Part shown: piece after piece, positions 41,601 through 49,542 of the stretch | Position numbering within the stretch: position 1 is the stretch's first letter | Layout: every line of letters begins with the position of its first letter | Source of the DNA: Dissulfurirhabdus thermomarina | GTDB taxonomy: Bacteria; Desulfobacterota; Dissulfuribacteria; Dissulfuribacterales; Dissulfurirhabdaceae | Direction: 5' to 3' | Assembly (NCBI RefSeq): GCF_012979235.1 | Contig: NZ_JAATWC010000009.1 | Span: 52,192 to 116,191, forward strand | Length of the DNA stretch: 64,000 nucleotides | Translations under genes and position numbers: made by a program | The notes under the pieces: model-generated | The model's input: the letters and a program-made list of their open reading frames with translations, nothing else | Told to the model about the DNA's origin: nothing | Databases searched by the model: none

Positions 41601-43266
41601 GATGGTGGCCCGGGCCCGGCACTGCAAGCCGGGCATCACCCTCATCTCCCCCTCCAACCACCACGACATCTACTCCATCGAGGACCTCGCCCAGATCATC
41701 ACCGAGCTCAAGACCGCCAATCCCGGCGCCAAGGTCTCCGTCAAGATCCCGGTGACCAGCGGTGTCGGCACCATCGCCGTGGGGATCGCCAAGGCCGGGG
41801 CCGACATCGTCAACCTGAGCGGGTTCGAGGGCGGCACCGGGGCGGCCCGCGAGCACGCCAAGCGGTTCGTGGGGCTGCCCGGGGAGGTGGGGGTCAGCGA
41901 GGCCCACCGCAGCCTGGTGGAGTCCGGCCTTCGCGACAAGGTGGAACTCTGGGTGGACGGCGGCATCCGGAGCGGGCACGAGGTCCTGCGCATGATCCTC
42001 CTCGGCGCCGACCGCGTGGGCCTCGGGACCGTGGCCCTCATGGGGGTGGGCTGCATCAGCTGCCGGCGGTGCCACCTCGACCGGTGCCCCCGGGGCATCT
42101 CGACCCAGCTCCGGAGCCGGGAGGAGGCCGAGGCCAAGGGAGTCAAGGGCTTCAGCCCCCGGGTGGTGGACGTGGAGGCCGAGAACCTGGCCCGGCTCCT
42201 CCGGGCCATCGGGGACGAGATCCGCTGGTGGATGGGCCGGATGGGCCAGCGGCGGCTCCGTGACCTCGTGGGCCGGACGGACCTCCTGGAGCAGTACCGG
42301 ATGGCCGACCGGGTGGACGCGGCCGGCATCCTGCGCCGGCCCGGTCCCGCCTGCCAGCCGGAGGAATGCCTCCGCCCGGGCGCCGCGCGCCGCCCCCTGA
42401 ATCACCTCACCCGCCTGATCTCCGACATCGCCATGGAGCGCTTCCGCCGCGGCGAAACCGAGGTGGTCTACACCGACGAGGGGGTGCGGAGCACCGACCG
42501 GGCCGTGGGGACCTACCTCGCCGGGGCCATGGAACGCGAGTTCGGCCATCCCCCGGGACGCCGGGCCCGGCTGTGGCTGAGTGCCTCCGTGCCGGGCAAC
42601 GGGCTCTGCGCCTTCAACACCGAGGGGGTGGACGCGGTGGTGGAGGGCGGGGCCCAGGACGGTCCGGTCAAGGGGAGCTTCGGCGGGACGTTGGCCATCC
42701 TGAAGGGGTGCAACCTGCTCGGGGAACGCGTGGACGGCTCCACCGGCAAGAGCCATGCCTACGGCGCCATCTCCGGCCTCTCCATCGTCCAGAACATGGC
42801 CGATTCCCGGGCCTGCATCCGCATGTCCGGGGCCGACGCGGTCTTCGGCGCCCGGATCACCGAGCCCGTGCGCGACGGGGAGGGCAACATCGCCAGCCGC
42901 GCCCACCTCAAGGGCTTCGCCTTCGAGTACATGACCGGCGGCAGGGCCGTGGTCCTGGGGGATCCCGGTCCCTGGATGTGCGCCGGCATGACCGGCGGGG
43001 TGATCTACCAGTGCCTCTACCCCGAGTTCGGCTTCGACCGGGCGGCGCTCCAGCGCCGGCTCGCCCGCGGTGCCAACGTGGCCATCCGGGCCATGGACGC
43101 GGCGGGTCTGGCCGACGTCCGGGAGCTGCTCGGCCGCTACATCGAGGTGCTGGAGGGGAGTTTCCAGGTGGAGGAGGCGGCCGCGGTCCGGGCGCTGCTC
43201 AAGGCGGCCCGCCGCCGCTTCGTCCGGGTGGTGCCCAAGGCCTTGCGGCCCCCGTCCGCGGAGTAG
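38692..43266 (+). CDS. gltB: Glutamate synthase large subunit homologue (GltB-like)
   Basis: 1524 residues with the whole GltB domain order. An N-terminal class II glutaminase domain begins at C12 (RDACAIIALVDKRG), with HSRYSTNTLPTVERAQPF and LLGHNGEINTIERL. A central domain follows, then the FMN barrel (about 850-1180; AAMSFGSQGENSFRAYAEAA, GQGAKPGEGGHLPG, SGFEGGTGAAREHA) and a C-terminal GXGXG beta-helix (GSFGGTLAILKGC). The [3Fe-4S] ligands fit C1121-x5-C1127-x4-C1132, with an extra C1124. It makes glutamate from glutamine and 2-oxoglutarate if it works as GltB. No gltD small subunit lies nearby, so its electron donor (NADPH via distant GltD, or ferredoxin) is open. Confidence 0.9.
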   Translation: MTSSPVRERDACAIIALVDKRGRATHANIVQTIDALRKMGHRSGDIHGEGDGCGISADIPRAIWARRLDRAGLSPHLAESEGFFVGHFLLPAAIRGEARRVKGRVRRLFAARGAELLLELEGRTRDGELGPRARSEAPLFWQVAGTIPDESRQASARRLFRLQMAIEEAVPDLHIASLSLDNVVFKLRGLPELLPRVFPELLDPGMRSVITLGHSRYSTNTLPTVERAQPFSLLGHNGEINTIERLRSTGRVMGIEPVPGGSDSQDLNRVIEGLANLYDLDILEALEMVFPAIHTEVERGPGEIRPVYDFYRWFFPCSAQGPAAVVARYGDVCMGSVDALGLRPLWFGESDYDYFLSSEKGVVDLKRTMRDPRPLAPGEKVAILGGRGRRAEVLDYSAIQRRLARLMENRRRARRYLADFHRVEVLGDDGNRRSAGAVAKKVLGEGLAAPARLKNENAMAAFGWQKYDLEIRRRVTLSGREVIGSMGHTGPLAAFVPEALPNVADFFKENVAVVTNPAIDREREAEHFTTRTILGSRPDIKGDKRRPPLAMELRNPLLLGGGSLDGLLDARTVRSIAREFGTAPLEDVLAFFTSGGRDPGRVRVLDITFQVEGEGIRDRLEALAREAKRAVRAGAVVLLLDDTRTFRGGRVYIDPAVALAYVGERLVQWGLRRETSLVVRSGAIRNLHDVMFLLGLGADALNPYLLWRSALDFGGEKLTPAEVVRRNMAVLQKGIEKVMSTMGIHELCGYGRIFSSIGLAPELARIMQMPNFCPSEEVGLGFARMEAAARRRLERAGAPEPTPVYAEPARNPRVGRVLRSVALGKKGYLEMAEELARIEEEVPTGLRHVLRVKTVPEDQAVPMDEVDISVGRHDMPMVIAAMSFGSQGENSFRAYAEAAKKVNIICMNGEGGEIPDMLGRYRHNRGQQIASGRFGVFMGLLNSADYLEIKIGQGAKPGEGGHLPGTKVSEMVARARHCKPGITLISPSNHHDIYSIEDLAQIITELKTANPGAKVSVKIPVTSGVGTIAVGIAKAGADIVNLSGFEGGTGAAREHAKRFVGLPGEVGVSEAHRSLVESGLRDKVELWVDGGIRSGHEVLRMILLGADRVGLGTVALMGVGCISCRRCHLDRCPRGISTQLRSREEAEAKGVKGFSPRVVDVEAENLARLLRAIGDEIRWWMGRMGQRRLRDLVGRTDLLEQYRMADRVDAAGILRRPGPACQPEECLRPGAARRPLNHLTRLISDIAMERFRRGETEVVYTDEGVRSTDRAVGTYLAGAMEREFGHPPGRRARLWLSASVPGNGLCAFNTEGVDAVVEGGAQDGPVKGSFGGTLAILKGCNLLGERVDGSTGKSHAYGAISGLSIVQNMADSRACIRMSGADAVFGARITEPVRDGEGNIASRAHLKGFAFEYMTGGRAVVLGDPGPWMCAGMTGGVIYQCLYPEFGFDRAALQRRLARGANVAIRAMDAAGLADVRELLGRYIEVLEGSFQVEEAAAVRALLKAARRRFVRVVPKALRPPSAE

Positions 43267-43276
43267 GCGCCCCTGC

Positions 43277-43305
43277 TTGACCCCGGACCCGCCCGGCCGC
43301 ATAAT
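43277..43305 (+). promoter_or_regulatory. Promoter of the outer-membrane protein gene at 43343
   Basis: TTGACC (43277-43282), an exact 17 bp spacer and CATAAT (43300-43305) give a strong sigma70-type match. The start codon lies about 38 bp downstream. Confidence 0.7.
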
Positions 43306-43342
43306 CGGTTCGTCGAGGCGTTGCCGCGCCGGGGAGGTGGCC

Positions 43343-43993
43343 ATGACGAGGCGGATCGTTTTCGGACTCCTGGGGCTCGTCTCCTTCGTGATCGGCATGA
43401 CAGGCGCCGCCGGCGCCGGGGCCGACTGGGCCGACCGGTCCTATTTCGCCGGACAGCTCGGGGCCTTCGTGCCCGGCGACGATCTCGACGACGCCGATCT
43501 CCACACCCGCACGGCCTTTCTCCTTTCCTACGGCTACCACCTCACCCCGACACTCTCCGTGGAGGGTGCGGCGGGATACGCCGCGGCCCACGGCGACCAT
43601 TCCCGCTTCTACCCCGTGGTGGGCTACACGGATGTCGACATGAACCTCGCCGTGCTGCCCCTCACCGTCTCCCTCGTGGGGCACCTTCCCCTCGGCCGCC
43701 TGGAGCTCGAAGGCGGCGGCGGCGTGGGGCTCTACTACGCCTACTTCGACGGCGACCTGGACAACTTCTGGTGGGACCATCGCACCTTCAACGACAGCGA
43801 CTTCGTCACCGGCGTCCACCTGGAGGCCGCCGTCACCTATCGTTTTGCGAGCCGGTTCTCCGCCGGGATTTCGGCCCGGAGATGGTGGACCCAGGAGGCG
43901 GGCTTCCACGACTCGGTCCACGGCGTGGCCGTGCGGCTCGACGCCAACCTGGACGGCTGGGTCGTGGGCGGCCGAATCGGCTTCCAATTCTGA
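43343..43993 (+). CDS. Small outer-membrane beta-barrel protein
   Basis: 216 residues. A signal peptide (MTRRIVFGLLGLVSFVIG, cleavage near GAAGAGADW) precedes a chain of amphipathic strands: YFAGQLGAFVP, FLLSYGYHLTPTLSVEGAAGY, LEGGGGVGLYYAYF, GVHLEAAVTYRFASRFSAGIS. The final strand GGRIGFQF ends in Phe, as expected for BAM-assembled barrels. This resembles the OmpW/OmpA-barrel-like superfamily; the specific function is unknown. GGAGGTGG precedes ATG 43343, and the gene has its own promoter. Confidence 0.8.
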   Translation: MTRRIVFGLLGLVSFVIGMTGAAGAGADWADRSYFAGQLGAFVPGDDLDDADLHTRTAFLLSYGYHLTPTLSVEGAAGYAAAHGDHSRFYPVVGYTDVDMNLAVLPLTVSLVGHLPLGRLELEGGGGVGLYYAYFDGDLDNFWWDHRTFNDSDFVTGVHLEAAVTYRFASRFSAGISARRWWTQEAGFHDSVHGVAVRLDANLDGWVVGGRIGFQF

Positions 43994-44291
43994 ACCGTTC
44001 CAGCCGCCGACGGCTTGCCAGCCGGCATCCCGTCGGCTAAATTCCATCTTGTATCATTTCTTGAGCCCTCCGGGCCCGAGTGGTAGATCCTTCCCTTTCA
44101 AGGATTCGTTCCAAAGATTCGATAGAGGGAAGGAGGCAACGGGTCCTTCTCGCTCGGCCCGCCGTGCTTGGGTGGGCGTCCCGGGCCGGCGGCCGCACCG
44201 CCGGCGCCAGGAACGGGATCCCCCGGGTTCCGCCGACCAGACCGCCGGGCGCGTCCACGGGTCGCGCCTTCCAGATTTTTTGGAGGTTTAC
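43994..44291 (+). other. Intergenic region upstream of the FlgO-like gene
   Basis: Nearly 300 bp without a gene. A weak promoter-like pair TTGAGC / TAGATC with 17 bp spacing lies at 44061-44089. A clear ribosome site GGAGGT lies just before the GTG start at 44292. Nothing else recognised. Confidence 0.4.
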
Positions 44292-45437
44292 GTGAAAAGG
44301 CTGTCACTTCTCCTGACTTTCTTCCTCGTCCTGTGCACCGCGCCGGCCCGGGCGGCCGCGCCCACCCTGGAGGCCGGCCTTCAGGACCTGGCCGCCCAGA
44401 TCGTCGGGGGCGCCAAGGCCCGCAAGGCGCGGACCCTGGCCGTGATGCCCTTCCCCGACACCGACGGGACCTACACCGAGCTCAGCCACTACCTCGCCGA
44501 CGAGCTGGTCCTCAAGCTCTTCAACGTCCCCGGCGCCAACATGGAGGTCATCGTCCGGTCCCAGCTCACCAACATGTTCAAGGAACTCGGGGCCGACCTC
44601 TTGGCCCCCGTATCCCGCGAGACCGCCCGGGCCCTCGGGGCCCGTTTCGGCGTCGGTCTCCTGGTGACCGGTTCGTATACGCCGCTCCCGAGCCAGATGC
44701 GTGTCATCGCCAAGGTCGTGGACACCCGGAGCGGCAACGTGGTCTATGCCGCCGGGACCACGCTTCCCATGAGCGCCGCCCTGGCGGCCCTCGGGAAGCG
44801 GCGTCTCGGCGCCGCCCCGCCCCCCCGTCCCGCGCCGGCGGCGCGGAAGGCCCCGGCCCCGAAGCCGGGCATCCGCCCCGGGCAGGTGCTCTTCGCCCTC
44901 GACCTCGACAAGTACGAGAAGGGGCAGCGCCTTTCCGCCTTCAGCAAGACCGCCGTCGTCCTCAAGAAGCAGGGGGCCCTGGTGGCGGTCATGCCCGCCG
45001 GCTGGGACGACCTGGTCTTCCGCAACGTGCGCTTCACCCCGGGCTTCCGGCTCTCCTTCGACGTCTGGATGGGCTGCCAGGACGGGATCAAGATCCGCTT
45101 CCTGGAAAGGGGCGGCAAGCGCGTCCACGAGCTCTTCTTCGACAACGCCGCCGACGTCCTCGTCTTCCCCACGGGGGCCAAGGCCAAGTTCCACCTCTTC
45201 GGCAACCGGTGCGACAAGGAGCGCTTCAAGTGGGCCGCCATGGAGGTGGTCTACTCGGCGGGGCTCATGCAGGTCTTCATCCAGAAGGAGGGAGAGGCCC
45301 GGCGGCCCATGGGCCAGGCCAAGGTGGACCTCGGAAAGCCCGACGGCTTCGCCCTGTCCTTCGAGTCGGCCACCCACGAGTACGAGAAGGGCCGTTATTC
45401 CACCTTCGTGAAGAATATCAAGCTCACGGCGCTCTAA
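44292..45437 (+). CDS. Exported FlgO/TolB-N-like protein with C-terminal beta domain
   Basis: 381 residues. The signal peptide (KRLSLLLTFFLVL, cleavage after APARA) is followed by a FlgO/CsgG-like domain (about 25-165): TLAVMPFPDTDGTYTELSHYLADEL, VIVRSQLTNMFKEL, RFGVGLLVTGSYTPL and VVDTRSGNVVYAA. A Pro/Ala linker (about 178-198) leads to a second domain of about 180 residues rich in beta strands (GFRLSFDVWMGCQDGIKIRFLE, VFIQKEGEARRPMGQ) that I do not recognise and that recalls a lectin-like sandwich. FlgO-type proteins act in the periplasm or outer membrane; the role here is unknown. The start is GTG with GGAGGT; a strong terminator follows. Confidence 0.75.
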   Translation: MKRLSLLLTFFLVLCTAPARAAAPTLEAGLQDLAAQIVGGAKARKARTLAVMPFPDTDGTYTELSHYLADELVLKLFNVPGANMEVIVRSQLTNMFKELGADLLAPVSRETARALGARFGVGLLVTGSYTPLPSQMRVIAKVVDTRSGNVVYAAGTTLPMSAALAALGKRRLGAAPPPRPAPAARKAPAPKPGIRPGQVLFALDLDKYEKGQRLSAFSKTAVVLKKQGALVAVMPAGWDDLVFRNVRFTPGFRLSFDVWMGCQDGIKIRFLERGGKRVHELFFDNAADVLVFPTGAKAKFHLFGNRCDKERFKWAAMEVVYSAGLMQVFIQKEGEARRPMGQAKVDLGKPDGFALSFESATHEYEKGRYSTFVKNIKLTAL

Positions 45438-45461
45438 GGCGCCGCGGGCCGGAGGACGGTC

Positions 45462-45500
45462 GGGGCCGCCGGGGAAGATGCCCGGCGGCCCCGTTTTTTG
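45462..45500 (+). terminator. Rho-independent terminator after the FlgO-like gene
   Basis: Perfect 12 bp stem: GGGGCCGCCGGG (45462-45473) pairs with CCCGGCGGCCCC (45481-45492) around a 7-base loop, followed directly by GTTTTTTG. This is the best intrinsic terminator in the window. Confidence 0.95.
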
Positions 45501-45560
45501 TGGTATCGCCGGAGCCCGCCGGCTGCGGCGTTGGCGCCAGCGCCTCGCTGCAAGGCGGGC

Positions 45561-45590
45561 CCGCCGGGGGTTTACACGTCCCCCCGGCGG
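45561..45590 (+). promoter_or_regulatory. Strong hairpin in the leader of the CDF transporter gene
   Basis: CCGCCGGGGG (45561-45570) pairs perfectly with CCCCCGGCGG (45581-45590) around TTTACACGTC, about 60 bp before the start at 45649. There is no T-tract, so it does not look like a terminator. It could be a leader structure or an operator-like inverted repeat; the loop is AT-richer than its surroundings. Confidence 0.5.
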
Positions 45591-45648
45591 TTGCATAGTG
45601 GCGGGAAGGGGCGCTCCCGGCGCCCACCATCGGAGACGGACCCCGCGC

Positions 45649-46542
45649 ATGGACGAGCACGCACACTGCCGCTCGGGCGGCCACGACCACGGGCCGGGGG
45701 GCTATCGGCATCTCGAACGGCGGAAGCTCCTCTGGTCCCTGGCCGTCACCCTGGTGGTCATGGCCGCCGAGGTGGCCGGCGGTATCCTCGTCCACAGCCT
45801 GGCCCTGGTGAGCGACGCGGGGCACATGTTCACCCACGTCTTCGCCCTGGGGATCGCGCTCGTGGCCATCGTGGCGGCCAACCGCTCTCCCTGCCACCAC
45901 CGCACCTTCGGCCTCGTCCGGGCCGAGATCCTCGCCGCCTTCGTCAACGCCATCTTTCTCCTCCTGGCCGCCCTCGCCATCATCTACGAGGCGGTCCTCC
46001 GGTTCCTCCACCCGGAGCCCATCCTGACCCTCCCCATGCTGGCCGTGGCGCTCCTCGGCCTCCTGGCCAACGTGATCAGCATCCTCATCCTCCACGGCAG
46101 TGACCGGCGCGACATGAACATCCGCGGGGTGGTCTTCCACATGCTGGCCGACGCCATCTCGTCCGTGGCCATCGTGGCGGGGGCGGTGGTGATCCACTTC
46201 ACCGGATGGGTCGCCATCGACCCGGTGCTGAGCGTGGGGATCTCCCTCCTGATCCTGGCCTGGGGATGGGGGCTGCTGCGCGACTCGGGCCGCATCCTCC
46301 TCCAGGAGGCCCCGGCGGGCATCGATTCCGAAAAGGTGGCCCGGGAGATCCTCCGGGCCTTCCCGGAGGTGGAGGAGATCGACGCGGGCCGGCTGTGGGC
46401 CCTCACCGTGGACCGGCTCATCTACACGGCCCACGTCACCCTGGCCGAGGGGGCGGCCCCCGATCTCCTCGACCGCATCGCGGCCCACCTCCACGACCGG
46501 TTCAACGTGGTGGAGACCACGCTCCAGGAGCGGCGGCGCTAG
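45649..46542 (+). CDS. Cation diffusion facilitator, zinc-type exporter
   Basis: Inner-membrane divalent cation/proton antiporter of 297 residues. A His-rich N-terminus (MDEHAHCRSGGHDHG) precedes six helices. The zinc-site helices carry SDAGHMFTHVFALG in helix 2 and HMLADAISSVAIV in helix 5, the paired H/D pattern of zinc CDFs (CzcD/ZitB class). A cytoplasmic C-terminal ferredoxin-like domain follows (FPEVEEIDAGRLWALT, HVTL). I start at ATG 45649 because an in-frame extension upstream is low complexity. It ends on the CTAG shared with the ZnuA-like gene. Confidence 0.9.
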   Translation: MDEHAHCRSGGHDHGPGGYRHLERRKLLWSLAVTLVVMAAEVAGGILVHSLALVSDAGHMFTHVFALGIALVAIVAANRSPCHHRTFGLVRAEILAAFVNAIFLLLAALAIIYEAVLRFLHPEPILTLPMLAVALLGLLANVISILILHGSDRRDMNIRGVVFHMLADAISSVAIVAGAVVIHFTGWVAIDPVLSVGISLLILAWGWGLLRDSGRILLQEAPAGIDSEKVAREILRAFPEVEEIDAGRLWALTVDRLIYTAHVTLAEGAAPDLLDRIAAHLHDRFNVVETTLQERRR

Positions 46543-47450
46543 GGGGAGGCCTCGGCGCCGGCCTGGGGCTCCTGCCGGCAGCCGAGCCCGGCGGCGAGGT
46601 TCCGAAGGTTGCGGCGGAGGAGGTCGAGGAAGGTGACGCCGGCGCGGATGTCCGCCCGGTCCAGGGCGACCCCGGGGGTCAGGGGGAGGGCCTTCACCCC
46701 GGCCTCCCGGGCCAGGGCCCGGGCCAGCCGGTCGCCTTCGCCGGGCTCGTAGAAGACGGCCGCCACCCCCCGCCGCCGGGCCAGCCCGGCCAGCTCCGCC
46801 ATGCGGCGCGGAGAGGGCCGGGCATCCGGGCTCCGGCCCGTGAGCGCCTGCTGCTCCAGGCCGTAGGCCCGGGCCAGGTGCCCGAAGGCCGCGTGCCCCG
46901 CCACCACCAGGGTTCGCGCGGCGCACGCCCCGAGGACCCTCCGGTAGTCGGCGTCGATGGCCGCGAAGGCCGCGGCGGCGGCCGCCGCCCGGCGGGCATA
47001 GCCCGCGGCGCCTCCGGGGTCCAGGGCGGCAAGCGCCTCGGCCAGACGGTGGACGAAGGCCCGGTCCCAGCCGGGGTCCAGCCAGACGTGGGGGTCTGCG
47101 TGGCCCCCGGGCCGGTCCGGCAGTGCGGAGAGGACGCGGCCCTTGCCCCCCGCCGCGAGATCCCGCAGCCACGGCTCGAGGCCACCGCCCACCGCCACCA
47201 CGAGGTCCGCCCGGCGGAGCCGTTCCATGTCGCCCGGGCGGGGCGACCAGGCGTGGGGCCCGGCCCCCGGCGGAAGGAGCAGGGTGACCTCGGCCCCGGG
47301 GCCTGCCACCATCTGCGCCATGTCGCGGAGGGGAAGGATGCTGGCCACGATACGGAGGGGGGCGGCCGGGGCCGGCACCGGGAGGCAGAAGGCGGCCAGC
47401 ACCGCCAGCAAGAGCGGCAGGGGGGCGCGGCTCAGGGGGCTTCGGGGCAT
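46539..47450 (-). CDS. ZnuA-like metal ABC transporter substrate-binding protein
   Basis: Periplasmic cluster A-I binding protein for zinc or manganese, 303 residues. The signal peptide (about 1-29, PAPAAP) is followed by metal-ligand segments GPHAWSPRPGD (H66), DPHVWLDP (H121), VVAGHAAFGHLARAYG (H186) and YEPGEGD. The His-rich loop of classic ZnuA is absent. GGAGGAGG lies upstream of the start at 47450. No ABC ATPase or permease gene is adjacent, so its transporter must be elsewhere. It converges on the zinc exporter gene. Confidence 0.88.
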   Translation of the reverse strand: MPRSPLSRAPLPLLLAVLAAFCLPVPAPAAPLRIVASILPLRDMAQMVAGPGAEVTLLLPPGAGPHAWSPRPGDMERLRRADLVVAVGGGLEPWLRDLAAGGKGRVLSALPDRPGGHADPHVWLDPGWDRAFVHRLAEALAALDPGGAAGYARRAAAAAAAFAAIDADYRRVLGACAARTLVVAGHAAFGHLARAYGLEQQALTGRSPDARPSPRRMAELAGLARRRGVAAVFYEPGEGDRLARALAREAGVKALPLTPGVALDRADIRAGVTFLDLLRRNLRNLAAGLGCRQEPQAGAEASP

Positions 47451-47535
47451 GCTCGGGACCTCCTCCGACAAGAGCATACCGCCTCCGGATGCGGCCGGGA
47501 AGGGCCGCTGCCGCGGGGATCTCCGCCGCGCCCGC

Positions 47536-47564
47536 TTGACAGGCCCGGGGGAGTCCATTAGCTT
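47536..47564 (+). promoter_or_regulatory. Candidate promoter of ffh
   Basis: A perfect TTGACA (47536-47541) is followed after 16-17 bp by TTAGCT/TAGCTT, about 50 bp before the ffh start. The -10 box is weak. Confidence 0.45.
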
Positions 47565-47610
47565 GCTTCGGTTCCGGTATCGGCGAATGCCGCCCGCCGG
47601 GCAATACGCC

Positions 47611-48945
47611 ATGTTCGACAACCTGAGCGACCGCCTCGAGTCCGTCTTCAAGCGCCTGAAGGGCTACGGCCGTCTCTCCGAGGACAACATCCAGGAGGGC
47701 CTGCGGGAGGTCCGCCTCGCCCTCCTCGAGGCCGACGTCAACTTCCGCGTGGTCAAGGACTTCGTCGCCCGGGTGCGGGAGCGGGCCGTGGGGCGGGAGG
47801 TCATGGAGAGCCTCACCCCCGCCCAGCAGGTCGTCAAGATCGTCCACGACGAGCTGGTGGCGCTCCTCGGGGGGCGAAACCGCCAGCTGGACCTCTCCGG
47901 GCGCCAGCCCGCGGTGCTCCTCCTGGTGGGGCTCCAGGGCTCCGGCAAGACCACCACCGCGGCCAAGCTGGCCCGGTGGCTCCTGTCCAAGGGGCGCGCC
48001 CCCTACCTCGTGCCGGCGGACGTCTACCGTCCCGCGGCCGTGGAGCAGCTCCGGGTCCTCGGGGAACGCATCGGGGTCCCCGTCCATCCCACGGACACCT
48101 CGCGCCCGCCCGTGGAGACCGCCCGAGAGGCCGTGGCCCGGGCGGGGCTCCAGGGCCTCGATACCGTCATCGTGGACACCGCCGGCCGCCTCCACGTGGA
48201 CGAGGCCCTCATGGGGGAGCTCCGGGACTTGAAGGCCCGCCTCGAGCCCCAGGAGATCCTCCTGGTGGCCGATGCCATGACGGGCCAGGACGCGGTGAAC
48301 ATCGCGGGCAAGTTCGACGCGGACCTCTCACTCACCGGGGTGATCCTCACCAAGGTGGAGGGCGACGCCCGGGGCGGGGCCGCCCTCTCCATCCAGGCCG
48401 TCACGGGCACGCCCATCAAGTTCGTGGGGGTGGGGGAGAAACTCGACCAGCTGGAGCCCTTCCACCCCGAGCGTATCGCCGACCGCATCCTCGGCATGGG
48501 GGACGTCCTGACCCTCATCGAGAAGGCCCAGGCCACCATGGACCGGCGCCGGGCCCAGGAACTCCAGGAAAAGCTCCGGAAGGACGCCTTCACCCTGGAG
48601 GACTTCCGCGATCAGCTCCGCCAGCTCCGCAGGATGGGGAGCCTCGAGCAGGTCCTTTCCATGATCCCGGGGCTCGGCGCCCAGCTCAAGAAGGCCAAGG
48701 GCCTCATGCCCGACGAGCGGGAACTCGTCCGGGTCGAGGCCATCATCGATTCCATGACCCCCGCCGAGCGGCGCAACTACCGGGTCATCAACGGGAGCCG
48801 CCGGCGCCGGATCGCCCGGGGCAGCGGCACCACCGTCCAGGACGTCAACCGCCTGCTCAAGAACTACGCCCAGATGGCCAAGATGTTCAAGAAGATGCGC
48901 AAGGGCGGGTTCCGGAACTTGCCCCAGGGGATGCTCCCCTGGTAG
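47611..48945 (+). CDS. ffh: Ffh, signal recognition particle GTPase
   Basis: SRP54 homologue that, with 4.5S RNA, targets nascent membrane proteins. It is 444 residues: N domain (FDNLSDRLESVFKRL, LREVRLALLEADVNF), G domain with GLQGSGKTTTAAKLA near 105, ADVYRPAAVEQL, DTAGRLHVDEALM and TKVEGDARGGAALS, then a Met-rich M domain ending QMAKMFKKMRKGGFRN. The start at ATG 47611 gives the standard N-terminus; upstream in-frame sequence is not Ffh-like. It heads the run ffh-rpsP-khpA-rimM-trmD. Confidence 0.97.
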   Translation: MFDNLSDRLESVFKRLKGYGRLSEDNIQEGLREVRLALLEADVNFRVVKDFVARVRERAVGREVMESLTPAQQVVKIVHDELVALLGGRNRQLDLSGRQPAVLLLVGLQGSGKTTTAAKLARWLLSKGRAPYLVPADVYRPAAVEQLRVLGERIGVPVHPTDTSRPPVETAREAVARAGLQGLDTVIVDTAGRLHVDEALMGELRDLKARLEPQEILLVADAMTGQDAVNIAGKFDADLSLTGVILTKVEGDARGGAALSIQAVTGTPIKFVGVGEKLDQLEPFHPERIADRILGMGDVLTLIEKAQATMDRRRAQELQEKLRKDAFTLEDFRDQLRQLRRMGSLEQVLSMIPGLGAQLKKAKGLMPDERELVRVEAIIDSMTPAERRNYRVINGSRRRRIARGSGTTVQDVNRLLKNYAQMAKMFKKMRKGGFRNLPQGMLPW

Positions 48946-49119
48946 AATCGCTTACCTTCGGGCTTCACCGGTGGATACCGGGCGAATGAGCCGACGAACG
49001 CACACCACATTCAAGACGAGATGGCCCGGCGAGGATCGCCCCCATGGAGGGGCACCCGGGGCGGTACCGCCGCCCGCGCCTCTTCGCGGGGCCATCGTGA
49101 TCGGAGGACGTTGAGAGCC

Positions 49120-49365
49120 ATGGCAATCCGAATCCGCTTGGCCCGCCTGGGCCGCAAGAAGCGCCCCTTCTACCGGGTGGTGGCCGCCAACAGCGAGGCG
49201 CCGAGGGACGGGCGTTTCCTCGAGATCCTCGGCACCTACGACCCCCTCAAGGATCCCGCCGAGGTGAAGGTCGACGCCGACCGTCTGGAGAAGTGGCTCG
49301 GGCGCGGCGCCGAGCCCACCCAGACGGTGCGGAGCCTCTTGGCCCGGGCGGGTCTCCTCCGCTAG
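49120..49365 (+). CDS. rpsP: Ribosomal protein bS16
   Basis: Small-subunit protein of 81 residues: [20 protein letters not shown], then [13 protein letters not shown] and a C-terminal helix [12 protein letters not shown]. It starts at ATG 49120 with GGAGGA upstream; an extended frame from 49021 is not bS16-like. The 174 bp before it, after ffh, show no clear promoter or terminator. Confidence 0.97.
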   Translation: MAIRIRLARLGRKKRPFYRVVAANSEAPRDGRFLEILGTYDPLKDPAEVKVDADRLEKWLGRGAEPTQTVRSLLARAGLLR

Positions 49366-49419
49366 CCGGGCCGCCGCCCCGCGGTGCCGGCCCCCCCGGC
49401 CGACCCAGCGGAGGTGCGC

Positions 49420-49542
49420 ATGAAGGATGGCGTCGCAAAAATCGCCAAGCGGCGACACTTGATTGCGTTGCCCCGGATGCTCTCGTCGTTGCGGCGTGCC
49501 CGGGAGCATCCTCGCGCCTTGCATCCGGCGATTTTGGCTTAG
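49420..49542 (+). other. Leftover start region and 40-codon frame upstream of khpA
   Basis: GGAGG (49410-49414) sits five bases before an ATG at 49420 whose first bases, ATGAAGGA, are identical to the real khpA start at 49572. The frame runs into the repeat and stops at TAG 49540-49542, encoding 40 residues with no family resemblance. It looks like the original khpA translation start, separated from its gene by insertion of the repeat. It might be translated as a leader peptide. Confidence 0.6.
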
